A stretch of DNA of 55,308 nucleotides from NCBI RefSeq assembly GCF_005768555.2, contig NZ_VCHX02000058.1, positions 1 through 55,308 of the forward strand, in the 5' to 3' direction. The position numbers and the translations under genes were made by a program. Of the stretch, positions 28,210 to 36,980 are shown piece after piece. Every line of letters begins with the position of its first letter. Within the stretch, counting starts at the first letter, position 1. This stretch comes from Streptomyces sporangiiformans (GTDB lineage Bacteria > Actinomycetota > Actinomycetes > Streptomycetales > Streptomycetaceae). Below the pieces are notes generated by a model. That model was not told where the DNA came from and made no database searches. It was given only the letters and a program-made list of their open reading frames with translations.

Positions 28210-31200
28210 ATGCATGACGAACGCCGCCGGATCGAGGAGCGCGTCGCGCGCGTTCACGACCAGCGCATCAAGGCCGCGATCTACGCCGCCTCCGTGGCCT
28301 TCGAGGTCGAGGCCTGGCAGGCGCCGGGGGAGCCCGTCCCCTTCGACGAGGCGGCGTCGGCCTCGTACGCGCCCTTCGCGATGGACACCCCGTGGGGCCC
28401 GCCGTGGGGGACGACCTGGTTCCGGATGCGTGGACAGGTCCCCGCCGAGTGGGCCGGCCGGCGCGTCGAGGCCGTCATCGACCTCGGGTTCGTGGGCGAC
28501 TGGCCCGGCAACCAGGCCGAGGCGCTGGTCCATCTCGCGGACGGCACCCCGCTCAAAGCCGTCAACCCGCTCAACCAGTACGTGCCGATCGGCAACCCGG
28601 TCACCGGCGGCGAGGAGATCCACTACCTCGTCGAAGCGGCGTCGAACCCGGACATCCTGGCCGACAACTTCTCCGCCCCGACCCCGCTCGGTGACGTCCT
28701 CACCGCCGGCGACAAGCCGCTCTACACCTTCCGCCGCGCCGACCTCGCCGTCCTGGACGAGGACGTGTTCCATCTCGACCTGGACCTCCAGGTGCTGCGC
28801 GAACTGATGGTCCACCTCGAGGAGCACGACCCGCGCCGCCACGAGATCACGCACACCCTTGACCGGGCCATGGACGCACTGGACCTGGACGACGTCTCCG
28901 GCAGCGCCGCGGCCGTCCGCGAAGTGCTCGCACCCGTACTCGCCAAGCCCGCGCACGCCAGCGCCCACACCCTCTCGGGCGTCGGCCACGCGCACATCGA
29001 CTCCGCCTGGCTGTGGCCCATCCGCGAGACCAAGCGCAAGACGTCCCGCACCTTCTCCAACGTCACGGCACTCGCCGACGAGTACGAGGACTTCATCTTC
29101 GCCTGCTCGCAGGCCCAGCAGTACGAGTGGGTGCGCGACAACTACCCGCAGGTCTGGGCCCGTATCCACGAGTCGGTGAAGAAGGGCCAGTGGGCGCCGG
29201 TCGGCGGCATGTGGGTCGAGGCCGACGGCAACCTGCCCGGCGGTGAGGCGCTCGCCCGCCAACTCGTCCACGGCAAGCGGTTCTTCATGGACCACTTCGG
29301 TGTCGAGACCAAGGGCGTGTGGCTGCCGGACTCCTTCGGCTACACCGCCGCCTATCCCCAGCTCGCCAAACTCGCCGGCAACGACTGGTTCCTCACCCAG
29401 AAGATCTCCTGGAACCAGACCAACAAGTTCCCGCACCACACCTTCTGGTGGGAAGGCATCGACGGCACCCGCATCTTCACCCACTTCCCGCCCGTCGACA
29501 CCTACAACGCCCGGTTCAGCGGCGAGGAGTTGGACCGCGCCGTGCGCAACTACCAGGAGAAGGGCGGCGGCACGCGCTCCCTGGCGCCCTTCGGCTGGGG
29601 CGACGGCGGCGGTGGTCCCACCCGCGAGATCATGGAGCGGGCGCGGCGGCTCGCCGACCTGGAGGGTTCGGCGAAGGTCGTCGTGGAGCACCCCGACGCG
29701 TTCTTCGAGGCCGCCCGCGAGGAGTACCCGGACGCCCCCGTCTGGGTGGGCGAGCTCTACCTGGAACTGCACCGCGCCACCTACACCTCCCAGGCCCGCA
29801 CCAAGCAGGGCAACCGGCGCAGCGAACACCTGATGCGCGAGGCCGAGTTGTGGGCGACCACGGCCGCGCTCAACGCTCCGGGCTACTCCTACCCGTACGA
29901 GAAACTCGACCGGCTGTGGAAGACGGTCCTGCTCCACCAGTTCCACGACATCCTGCCGGGCTCGTCGATCGCCTGGGTGCACCGGGAGGCGGAGGCGGAG
30001 TACGCGCGGGTGGCGAAGGAGGTCGAGGCCATCACCGCCGAGGCCGTGGCAGCGCTCGGCTCCGGTCGGACGCGGGTGTTCAACACCAGCCCGTGCGACC
30101 GCGCCGAGGTCGTGCGCACCCCGGCCGGTGCCCCGGTGTACACGGAGGTACCCGCGAACGGCAGCGCGCCGCTCGGATCGGGCGAGCCCCCGCAGCCGGT
30201 GACCGTCAGCGGTCGCGTCCTCGACAACGGCCTCGTCCGCGTCGAACTCGCCAAGGACGGGACCCTGGCCTCCGTACGCGATCTGCGGGCGGACCGCGAA
30301 GTCCTCGCCGACAAGGGCAATCTGCTCCGGCTCCACACCGACCTCCCGAACTACTGGGACGCCTGGGACGTCGACAAGCACTACAAGAACCGCTACACGG
30401 ACCTGCTGGAGGCGGAGTCCGTGACGGTGGTCGAGGAGGACCCGCTGCGGGGCGCGATCCGCGTGGAGCGCTCCTTCGGGAAGGCCTCGCGGATCACGCA
30501 GACGATCACCCTCCGGGCCGGCAGCCCCCGTATCGACTTCGAGACGGACATCGACTGGCACGAGGCAGAGAAGTTCCTCAAGGCGGGCTTCCCGGTCGAC
30601 ATCCGGGCTCCCCACTCCTCCGCCGAGATCCAGTTCGGCCATATCCAGCGCCCCACCCACATCAACACGAGCTGGGAGGCGGCCCGCTTCGAGGTCTCCG
30701 GCCACCGCTGGGTGCACATCGCCGAGCCCGGGTACGGCGTCGCGGTCATCAACGACTCCACCTACGGCCACGACGTCTCCCGCACGGTCCGCGAGGACGG
30801 CGGGACGACCACCACGGTCCGCCTCAGCCTGGTCCGCGCCCCGCGCATCCCCGACCCGGAGGCCGACCAGGGCAAGCACCGCTTCACGTACGCGCTGCTG
30901 CCGGGCGCGACGATCGACGACGCGGTTGCGGAGGGCTACGCGCTCAACCTGCCGCTGCGGGTGGCGGACTCGGCCGGTGCGCCCGGTGGCCCGGTCGTGA
31001 GCGTCGAGGGCGAGGGCGTGACCGTCGAGGCGGTCAAGCTCGCCGACGACGCGTCGGGCGATGTCGTCGTACGCCTCTACGAGTCCCGTGGCGGCCGTGC
31101 CCAGGGCACCCTGCGCACGGGCTTCCCGCTGGCCGGGGCCCAGATCACCGACCTGCTGGAACGCCCCCTCGCGGAGGCCGGCGCCGACGGCGACGCGGTC

Positions 31201-31260
31201 CCGGTGTCACTGCGCCCCTTCGAGGTGCTGACGCTCCGGCTGGCCAGGCGGAAGGACTGA
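28210..31260 (+). CDS. Glycoside hydrolase family 38 alpha-mannosidase
   Basis: A 1016-aa cytoplasmic alpha-mannosidase of the bacterial GH38 type. The zinc/substrate motif GHAHIDSAWLWP (H260, H262, D264) and nucleophile D374 in WLPDSFGYTAAYPQ are both present, with LHQFHDILPGSSI later in the catalytic part; the C-terminal half is the beta-sandwich that completes the fold. ATG 28210 has a GGAG site six bases upstream; in-frame sequence further up overlaps GH4 and is not homologous. It would remove alpha-linked mannose from oligosaccharides. It follows GH4 and is closed by a strong hairpin at 31301-31331. Confidence 0.94.
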   Translation: MHDERRRIEERVARVHDQRIKAAIYAASVAFEVEAWQAPGEPVPFDEAASASYAPFAMDTPWGPPWGTTWFRMRGQVPAEWAGRRVEAVIDLGFVGDWPGNQAEALVHLADGTPLKAVNPLNQYVPIGNPVTGGEEIHYLVEAASNPDILADNFSAPTPLGDVLTAGDKPLYTFRRADLAVLDEDVFHLDLDLQVLRELMVHLEEHDPRRHEITHTLDRAMDALDLDDVSGSAAAVREVLAPVLAKPAHASAHTLSGVGHAHIDSAWLWPIRETKRKTSRTFSNVTALADEYEDFIFACSQAQQYEWVRDNYPQVWARIHESVKKGQWAPVGGMWVEADGNLPGGEALARQLVHGKRFFMDHFGVETKGVWLPDSFGYTAAYPQLAKLAGNDWFLTQKISWNQTNKFPHHTFWWEGIDGTRIFTHFPPVDTYNARFSGEELDRAVRNYQEKGGGTRSLAPFGWGDGGGGPTREIMERARRLADLEGSAKVVVEHPDAFFEAAREEYPDAPVWVGELYLELHRATYTSQARTKQGNRRSEHLMREAELWATTAALNAPGYSYPYEKLDRLWKTVLLHQFHDILPGSSIAWVHREAEAEYARVAKEVEAITAEAVAALGSGRTRVFNTSPCDRAEVVRTPAGAPVYTEVPANGSAPLGSGEPPQPVTVSGRVLDNGLVRVELAKDGTLASVRDLRADREVLADKGNLLRLHTDLPNYWDAWDVDKHYKNRYTDLLEAESVTVVEEDPLRGAIRVERSFGKASRITQTITLRAGSPRIDFETDIDWHEAEKFLKAGFPVDIRAPHSSAEIQFGHIQRPTHINTSWEAARFEVSGHRWVHIAEPGYGVAVINDSTYGHDVSRTVREDGGTTTTVRLSLVRAPRIPDPEADQGKHRFTYALLPGATIDDAVAEGYALNLPLRVADSAGAPGGPVVSVEGEGVTVEAVKLADDASGDVVVRLYESRGGRAQGTLRTGFPLAGAQITDLLERPLAEAGADGDAVPVSLRPFEVLTLRLARRKD

Positions 31261-31300
31261 CCCCGTTTCCATGAAGAATTAAGAATGCGGTAAACGGCCT

Positions 31301-31331
31301 GCTCACGGCGGGTTTCCAGCCCGCCGTGAGC
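31301..31331 (+). terminator. Terminator after GH38
   Basis: Perfect 12-bp stem GCTCACGGCGGG / CCCGCCGTGAGC with a seven-base loop (TTTCCAG), 40 bases after the alpha-mannosidase stop and before the sulfotransferase. No U-tract. Confidence 0.8.
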
Positions 31332-31416
31332 ACGCCCCGTCGCTTCCACGACACCTGAAGTTCGCCCGGCACCCCTGAGATGGCGCGGCAAGGCGAAGGA
31401 AAAGAGAGGTGTCACC

Positions 31417-32301
31417 GTGCGGGACCCACGCATGTCCGCGATCCGCAATGGCCTGAAGCGTCGCGGCAGACTGATGGCCCAAGCGGTGAGCCCGCCGCGC
31501 CGGAACCTCGACGCCGTGCCCGCGCCCCGCCGCCCCGCCGAGGAGACGCAGGACGCGTACGTCGCCCCGCGGGCCCCACGCCTCGTCAACTCGCCGGTCT
31601 TCGTGCTCTCCTCGGTACGCTCCGGCTCGACCCTGCTGAGGGTCCTGCTGAACAGCCACTCCCGGATCCGTGCCCCGCACGAGATGCATCTGCGCACCCT
31701 TCACGTCCATCTGTCCCGTCACTTCACGGCGGACGCCATGGAGGCGCTGGAACTGGACAAGGACGAGCTGGAACATGTGCTGTGGGACCGGGTGCTCCAC
31801 CTGGAACTCGCCCGCAGCGGCAAGGACGTCATCGTCGACAAGACCCCGCCGAATACCCTCATCTGGCCGCGGCTGCAACGATGTTGGCCCGACGCGCGCT
31901 ACATCGTCCTGCTCCGTCACCCGGGCGCGGTCGTCACCTCTCTCACCCGTCGCCGCACCGACCCGGACCACGAACAGATCCGCGCCGAGGTCCTCGACTA
32001 CAGCGAGAAGCTGGACGAGGCCCGCCGTGGTCTCGACGCCCATGTGCTCACGTACGAGGAACTCACGACCGAGCCCGAGACGGCCACCCGGGACCTGTGC
32101 GACTACCTCGGGGTCCCGTGGGAGCCGGGGATGCTCGACTACGGCAAGAAGGACCACGGCACGTTCCGCCCCCAGCTCGGCGACTGGAGCACCACCATCA
32201 AATCGGGCCGCGTCCAGCCTGCCCGCCCGGCCGACCCGACCGCTGAACTGCCGCCGCGGCTGGTCGAGTTGGCGAGGGCCTGGGGATACCCGGTCGACTG
32301 A
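31417..32301 (+). CDS. Sulfotransferase-family protein
   Basis: A 294-aa protein with a PAPS-dependent sulfotransferase fold. The 5'-phosphosulfate loop is SSVRSGSTLLRVLLNSHS after a ~60-residue basic, Pro-rich N-terminus. The 3'-phosphate-binding region is RYIVLLRHPGAVVTSL, and YEELTTEPETATRDLCDYLG follows as in bacterial Stf-type enzymes. The acceptor cannot be predicted. GTG 31417 has GAGAGG at seven bases. It stands alone between the GH38 terminator and a convergent ATP-grasp gene. Confidence 0.85.
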   Translation: MRDPRMSAIRNGLKRRGRLMAQAVSPPRRNLDAVPAPRRPAEETQDAYVAPRAPRLVNSPVFVLSSVRSGSTLLRVLLNSHSRIRAPHEMHLRTLHVHLSRHFTADAMEALELDKDELEHVLWDRVLHLELARSGKDVIVDKTPPNTLIWPRLQRCWPDARYIVLLRHPGAVVTSLTRRRTDPDHEQIRAEVLDYSEKLDEARRGLDAHVLTYEELTTEPETATRDLCDYLGVPWEPGMLDYGKKDHGTFRPQLGDWSTTIKSGRVQPARPADPTAELPPRLVELARAWGYPVD

Positions 32302-32333
32302 CCGGGCATGACCGCGGTGATCCGGGCGAAGGG

Positions 32334-33443
32334 TCAGGCCGGGGCGGCGGCCGGTGCCGTGGCAGGGGCGGGCGTGGCCGGCCGCGCGGGCGGGAGGTCA
32401 TGGCGCTGCTGCGGCAGAGACATGGCGCGTACCGCACGCGGTCCCGCGACCACCGCGTAGTCCGGACCGAGGAACGGGGGAGTCAGATCCCCCGGATCCT
32501 CGCCGAGCGCCAACCGGACCGCTGCCCAAGGGGCGTTGAGGCCGCACAGGGAGAGCTGGTGCAGACCGCCGGCCGGGCGGGTGTTGACGTCCATGAGCAC
32601 CGGCTTCTCGCCGTGCACACGGAACTGGATGTTGGTCAGGTAGTGCAGCCCGAACGACTGGGCGATGAGTCGCGCCGGTTCGGTCCACGACGGGTGCAGG
32701 GTGAAGCCGCGCCGCCGCCCGTTCTTGGTCCGGCCCACCGCCATCCGCACACGTCCGTCCGGTCCGGTGAGGCAGTCGACGGACACCTCGGGCTCCCGCA
32801 GAAGCGGCATCACCAGCCAGTCGACCGGCCCCTCGGCGTGCCGCAGCGCGTCGACGATCAGGTTCAGGGGCACGTATGGGCTGGGGAATCCATTGAGGTG
32901 CATGAGGGAGAAGGAGGCGCGCGTGATGATGCGGAAGCCGACTCCGCCCGCCCCCGACGCCGGCTTGAAGCACGCCTTGTGGCCGTCCGCCTCCAAGGCG
33001 TCGACCGCCGCGAGCAGTTCGTCCTCGGTCCGCACCCGCCACCACGGCGGCACCGGCACCCCGAGGGCCTGGACCGCCTCGTACGCGGTCACCTTGTCCT
33101 GAAACGTCGTCACGGCCTCGGCGGGCGGCGCGAGCAGGGCCGTACCGGCCGCGGCGAACTCCTCGCGGTGCGCGGCGACGGCCGCCTGATGCAGGACCGG
33201 CACGAACACGTCGATCGAGTGCCGGGCGCACTGGTCGAGGGCGTACTCGACGTACGCGGCCGGGGACAGCCCCTCCGGCTCCGGCGCAGCGGTGTCGGCG
33301 GCGGCCAGGATGGGGGAGGCGGGGTCGCCGTGAGTCGCATGGATCTCGACCGGGCGGCCGCTGGGATTCTCCCGCAACTGATCCATGAAGAACACGTTCT
33401 CCGCGTACGTGCGGTTGAGCCAGACGCGTACGCGAGAAACCAT
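32334..33443 (-). CDS. ATP-grasp family ligase-like protein
   Basis: A 369-aa protein with a PreATP-grasp-like N-terminal domain (VRVWLNRTYAENVFFMDQL), followed by FQDKVTAYEAVQALGVPVP, HKACFKPASGAGGVGFRIIT and the C-terminal metal/ATP motif HYLTNIQFRVHGEKPVLMDVNTRPAGG. The last matches the Glu/Asp-x-Asn-x-Arg pattern that ligates Mg-ATP. The protein probably activates a carboxylate by acyl-phosphate formation; the substrate is unknown. The C-terminal ~25 residues are Pro/Ala-rich and look disordered. ATG 33443 has AAGG at eight bases. It is convergent with the sulfotransferase 32 bases away. Confidence 0.82.
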   Translation of the reverse strand: MVSRVRVWLNRTYAENVFFMDQLRENPSGRPVEIHATHGDPASPILAAADTAAPEPEGLSPAAYVEYALDQCARHSIDVFVPVLHQAAVAAHREEFAAAGTALLAPPAEAVTTFQDKVTAYEAVQALGVPVPPWWRVRTEDELLAAVDALEADGHKACFKPASGAGGVGFRIITRASFSLMHLNGFPSPYVPLNLIVDALRHAEGPVDWLVMPLLREPEVSVDCLTGPDGRVRMAVGRTKNGRRRGFTLHPSWTEPARLIAQSFGLHYLTNIQFRVHGEKPVLMDVNTRPAGGLHQLSLCGLNAPWAAVRLALGEDPGDLTPPFLGPDYAVVAGPRAVRAMSLPQQRHDLPPARPATPAPATAPAAAPA

Positions 33444-33838
33444 GCAGGCCGCCTTTCAAGGTTCGCGGGCACGGCGAAGCAGACCGAGCCCGGCCAGGGA
33501 GTATGGAGGTACACGAAACCGCCGTTCGGAAACGGAATGCGTGGCGGTTGTGTTGGGCCCGATCATAGGGCCTCCAAGGCGGGTCTGCTGCTACGGCCGG
33601 GTTACGAATCTCCGGATGTGCCCCTTCAGGCCCTTTCGGGGGCACTCAGGGCGTCTGCGGGCGTCTCGGTGCTCTCGAGCCGGCCTGCTTGTAGCACTGG
33701 CGGCGGCCTCGGCGAGGTGACAGCGGTCATGCCGCGCGAGCCCGGCGGAGGGGCTCTTGTACGGTGGCGTACGGATGTGTTCATGTGTTCCCACCCGGGT
33801 TCATGGTGGGGGCGTCCGGATGCCCGGAGGGGGCGAGG
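33444..33838. other. 395-bp non-coding interval
   Basis: Divergent gap between the ATP-grasp gene and the metallophosphoesterase. Short open frames on both strands lack ribosome-binding sites and recognisable sequence. A small hairpin CCGTT-CGGA-AACGG lies near 33513. Near the right end the sequence becomes T-richer (around 33750-33790) and may hold the phosphoesterase promoter, but I cannot define it. Confidence 0.4.
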
Positions 33839-34747
33839 GTGATATCGACGGCTGACCGCCCCGGCCGGCTGCTGGCCATCAGCGATCTGCACATCGGATA
33901 CGCCGAGAACCGCGCCCTCGTCGAACAGATGCGCCCGGAATCGGACGACGACTGGCTCCTGGTGGCCGGCGACATCGCCGAGACCGTGGCCGACATCCGC
34001 TGGACCCTGGAAACGCTCACCGGCCGCTTCCGCAAGGTGATCTGGGCACCCGGCAACCACGAGCTGTGGACCCACCCCAAGGACACCGTCACCCTGCGCG
34101 GCGTGGCCCGCTACGAACACCTGGTCGCCCTCTGCCGCGAACTGGGTGTGACGACTCCCGAGGACCCGTACCCGGTGTGGGAGGGCGCGGGCGGACCCGT
34201 CGCCGTCGCACCGCTGTTCCTCCTCTACGACTACTCGTACCTGCCCGCGGGCTGTACGACCAAGGAGGAGGGCCTCGCCTACGCCCACGGGACCGGGGTC
34301 GTCTGCACCGACGAGCATCTGCTGCACCCCGACCCGTACCCGAGCCGCGAGGCCTGGTGCCGGGCGCGGGTCGCCGAGACCGAGCGCAGGCTGGAAGAAC
34401 TGCCCGCCGAGCTGCCCACGGTGCTGGTCAACCACTATCCGCTGGACCGGCACCCGACGGAGGTCCTCTGGTACCCCGAGTTCGCGATGTGGTGCGGCAC
34501 CACGCTCACCGCGGACTGGCACCGCAGATACCGCGTCGCCGCGATGGTGTACGGGCACCTGCACATTCCCCGGACCACCTGGCTCGACGGCGTCCGATTC
34601 GAAGAGGTGTCCGTGGGCTACCCCCGCGAGTGGCGCAAGCGCCCCGGACCACCGGGCACGCTGCGCCGCATTCTGCCGATGGAGGTCGGATCCAGTGATC
34701 GAGGAGTTGCTCCCGGACTCGGTCGTGGCCGTGGAGGCACACGGTGA
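33839..34747 (+). CDS. Metallophosphoesterase (calcineurin-like)
   Basis: A 302-aa cytoplasmic metallophosphoesterase with motifs in order LLAISDLHIGY, WLLVAGDIAET, VIWAPGNHELW, VLVNHYPLDR and MVYGHLHIPRTT, all five intact. No signal peptide. The GTG at 33839 has GGAGG eight bases upstream; the ATG at 33803 is an alternative. It overlaps the phosphopantetheinyl transferase gene by 53 bases. As I recall, the S. coelicolor PPTase SCO6673 has a similar neighbour, so the pair may act together, possibly in CoA or phosphopantetheine turnover. The substrate is not shown by sequence. Confidence 0.87.
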   Translation: MISTADRPGRLLAISDLHIGYAENRALVEQMRPESDDDWLLVAGDIAETVADIRWTLETLTGRFRKVIWAPGNHELWTHPKDTVTLRGVARYEHLVALCRELGVTTPEDPYPVWEGAGGPVAVAPLFLLYDYSYLPAGCTTKEEGLAYAHGTGVVCTDEHLLHPDPYPSREAWCRARVAETERRLEELPAELPTVLVNHYPLDRHPTEVLWYPEFAMWCGTTLTADWHRRYRVAAMVYGHLHIPRTTWLDGVRFEEVSVGYPREWRKRPGPPGTLRRILPMEVGSSDRGVAPGLGRGRGGTR

Positions 34748-35381
34748 CGAAGAGGTCGAGGGAGCGACGCTGTACCCCGAGGAACAGGCGCTGATCGCAC
34801 GGGCCGTGGAGAAGCGCGTCCGTGAGTTCACCGTGGTGCGCGCCTGCGCCCGGCGCGCCATGGAGAAGCTCGGCGTACCCCCGCAGGCCATTGTGCCGGG
34901 CCACCGCGGAGCCCCGCAGTGGCCCGCCGGTCTGATCGGCAGCATGACGCACTGCGAGGGCTACCGCGCCGCGGCCCTGGCCCGCGCCACCGATCTGGCC
35001 TCGCTCGGTATCGACGCGGAACCCCATCTGCCGCTGCCGGCCAACGTGCTGCCCTCCGTGGCGCTGCCCACCGAGGACCGCCGCCTGGGCGAACTCGCGG
35101 CGGCCCACCCGACCGTCCACTGGGACCGACTCCTGTTCAGCGCGAAGGAGTCGGTCTACAAGGCGTGGTTCCCCCTCACCGGGAAGTGGCTGGACTTCAC
35201 CGAGGCGGACATAGAGGTCGAGCCGAACGCCGGGCACGCCACGTCGGGCGGCTTCCGCGCTCAACTCCTCGTACCCGGCCCGGTGGTGGACGGCCGCCGC
35301 GTCGACCACTTCCTCGGGCGCTGGACAGTGAGCCGGGGTCTGGTGACCACGGCCGTGACGGTGGCGTACGACCGGGGCTGA
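34695..35381 (+). CDS. 4'-phosphopantetheinyl transferase, Sfp/EntD type
   Basis: Transfers phosphopantetheine from CoA to carrier domains of PKS, NRPS or fatty-acid-type proteins. The 228-aa product carries the family motifs: GSMTHCEGYRAAALA, SLGIDAEPH (Mg-binding Asp-x-Glu) and FSAKESVYKAWFPLTG. The N-terminal VVRACARRAMEKLG is also typical. GTG 34695 lies inside the 3' end of the phosphoesterase gene. No PKS or NRPS gene is in the window, so it probably serves clusters elsewhere, as broad-range Streptomyces PPTases do. Confidence 0.93.
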   Translation: MIEELLPDSVVAVEAHGDEEVEGATLYPEEQALIARAVEKRVREFTVVRACARRAMEKLGVPPQAIVPGHRGAPQWPAGLIGSMTHCEGYRAAALARATDLASLGIDAEPHLPLPANVLPSVALPTEDRRLGELAAAHPTVHWDRLLFSAKESVYKAWFPLTGKWLDFTEADIEVEPNAGHATSGGFRAQLLVPGPVVDGRRVDHFLGRWTVSRGLVTTAVTVAYDRG

Positions 35382-35420
35382 GCGGGGCCCAGCCCCCGGG
35401 TAACAGCAGGGCGCGGTTCA

Positions 35421-35648
35421 TCACGGCTCCGGGCACCAGGCGTGCAGCAGCTGGAAGAACGACTCCTCGTTGCCCGCGAGACCCGCCGCGGCCAGCGCCC
35501 GCTCGGCCTCGGCCAGGGCGGCGGGCGGCACGACGGGTGGACGCTCCGCACCGGCAGGCCCGTCCAGCGTGGCCCGTACTGTCTGCAACAGGCGCAGATA
35601 GGCCTGCACGGCGGTGCGTTCGTGGTCGGTCAGCACGGCGGTCGGCAT
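35421..35648 (-). CDS. 75-aa hypothetical protein
   Basis: MPTAVLTDHERTAVQAYLRL through HAWCPEP; not recognised as a named family. It looks like a small helical protein with an N-terminal amphipathic helix and a Pro-rich loop (ERPPVVPPAALAEAERALA). ATG 35648 has GGGAGAG seven bases upstream, which is why I reject the longer frame from 35765. Upstream lie short GAACC-type repeats (about 35660-35690). It is convergent with the PPTase gene and divergent from the alpha/beta hydrolase. Confidence 0.6.
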   Translation of the reverse strand: MPTAVLTDHERTAVQAYLRLLQTVRATLDGPAGAERPPVVPPAALAEAERALAAAGLAGNEESFFQLLHAWCPEP

Positions 35649-35911
35649 CGGACGACTCTCCCGATTCGGCTCGGTTCGGTTCGGCTCTTGCGGTTCACGC
35701 GCCGTCGCACAGCGGTGGCGCTGCGTACAGCTTGCCGTCCGCCACTGACAATCACCTTTCCGCACGCGCCGGTTCGCCCGGTTAGCCGAGGCGAAACCTC
35801 ACGGAAATCCCTGGTGGGACAAGCGTTCCTAGGCTGTTGCCCATGCTCTTGAAGCCACCGTCCCGGCGGCTTGCGAGAGGGGCGGACGGGGAGGGAAGGG
35901 GAGGTGAGCCG

Positions 35912-36934
35912 GTGGCCGGCACCCCGCGGGAGCGTGCGCGGCGCGCCATGCGGCTGCGCCCGGTGGGCGACGGAGACCTGCGGCTGCACCACCGTGTCGT
36001 GCACGGCTACCGGCGCGCCTACCGCATGGCCGGCGACGGCCCGGCGCTCGTCCTCATCCATGGCATCGGCGACTCCTCGGCGACTTGGGCCGAGCTCATC
36101 CCCGACCTCGCCCGCAGCCACACCGTCATCGCCCCCGACCTGCTCGGCCACGGCGCCTCGGACAAGCCGCGGGCCGACTACTCGGTGGCCGCGTACGCGA
36201 ACGGGCTGCGCGATCTCCTGTCCACCCTCGACATCGAACAGGCCACGCTGGTCGGGCACTCGCTCGGCGGCGGAGTCGCGATGCAGTTCGCGTACCAGTT
36301 CCCGGAGCGCACCGAGCGGCTGATCCTGGTGAGCGCCGGCGGCGTGGGCCGCGAGGTGAACCCCGTGCTCCGGGCGGTGTCACTGCCCGGAGCGCATCTG
36401 ATGCTGTCCGCGCTGCGGTTGCCCGGCATGCACTTCCAAGCGGGCCTGTTCGCCCACCTGATGAGGCTCCTCGACACCGATCTGGGCCAGGACGCACCGG
36501 AGTTGCTGACCCTCGTGGACGCGCTGCCCGACGCCACGTCCCGCAGCGCTTTCATCCGCACCCTGCGTGCCGTGGTCGACTGGCGTGGCCAGGTGGTGAC
36601 CATGCTCGACCGCTGCTATCTGACCGAGGGCATGCCCACGATGCTGATCTGGGGCGACCGGGACAGTGTGGTGCCGGTGCGACACGCGTACGGGGCGCAC
36701 AAGGCGATGCCCGGCAGCCGGCTGGAGATCTTCGAGGGCGCCGGGCACTTTCCCTTCCACACCGACCCCGCCCGCTTCCTCTCCCTGGTAGAGGACTTCA
36801 CGAGTACCACCCGTCCGGCCGACTGGAGCCGCGAACACTGGCGCGACCTGTTGCGCTCCGGCCGCCCCGGCGGGGCCCGGAGCACCACCACGGACCGGAA
36901 CCTGAGAGAGGCGAGCGAACGCAGCGCGACGTGA
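35912..36934 (+). CDS. Alpha/beta hydrolase
   Basis: A 340-aa alpha/beta-hydrolase-fold enzyme. It shows the oxyanion region LVLIHGIGDSSATW, PDLLGHGASDKP, the nucleophile elbow VGHSLGGGVAMQ (Ser), the acid in LIWGDRDSVVP and the His in FEGAGHFPFHTDP. The triad is complete. There is no signal peptide, and the C-terminus has a ~50-residue polar extension. The GTG at 35912 has a strong GGGGAGG site; ATG 35843 has none and lies next to a possible -10 (TAGGCT). The substrate is unknown. It converges with the FAD monooxygenase gene, 46 bases between stops. Confidence 0.85.
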   Translation: MAGTPRERARRAMRLRPVGDGDLRLHHRVVHGYRRAYRMAGDGPALVLIHGIGDSSATWAELIPDLARSHTVIAPDLLGHGASDKPRADYSVAAYANGLRDLLSTLDIEQATLVGHSLGGGVAMQFAYQFPERTERLILVSAGGVGREVNPVLRAVSLPGAHLMLSALRLPGMHFQAGLFAHLMRLLDTDLGQDAPELLTLVDALPDATSRSAFIRTLRAVVDWRGQVVTMLDRCYLTEGMPTMLIWGDRDSVVPVRHAYGAHKAMPGSRLEIFEGAGHFPFHTDPARFLSLVEDFTSTTRPADWSREHWRDLLRSGRPGGARSTTTDRNLREASERSAT

Positions 36935-36980
36935 GCCTGAGCGCGTCCGGCCCGCGTCGTGCAGGTCGACAAGGGCCCCG

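Noticed and set aside
28126..30879. A 917-aa minus-strand open frame opposite the alpha-mannosidase
   Set aside because: Same shadow effect; the GH38 catalytic motifs on the plus strand are unambiguous.
33591..33794. Small minus-strand gene in the 33444-33838 gap
   Set aside because: No ribosome-binding site, composition resembles random high-GC sequence, no recognisable motif.
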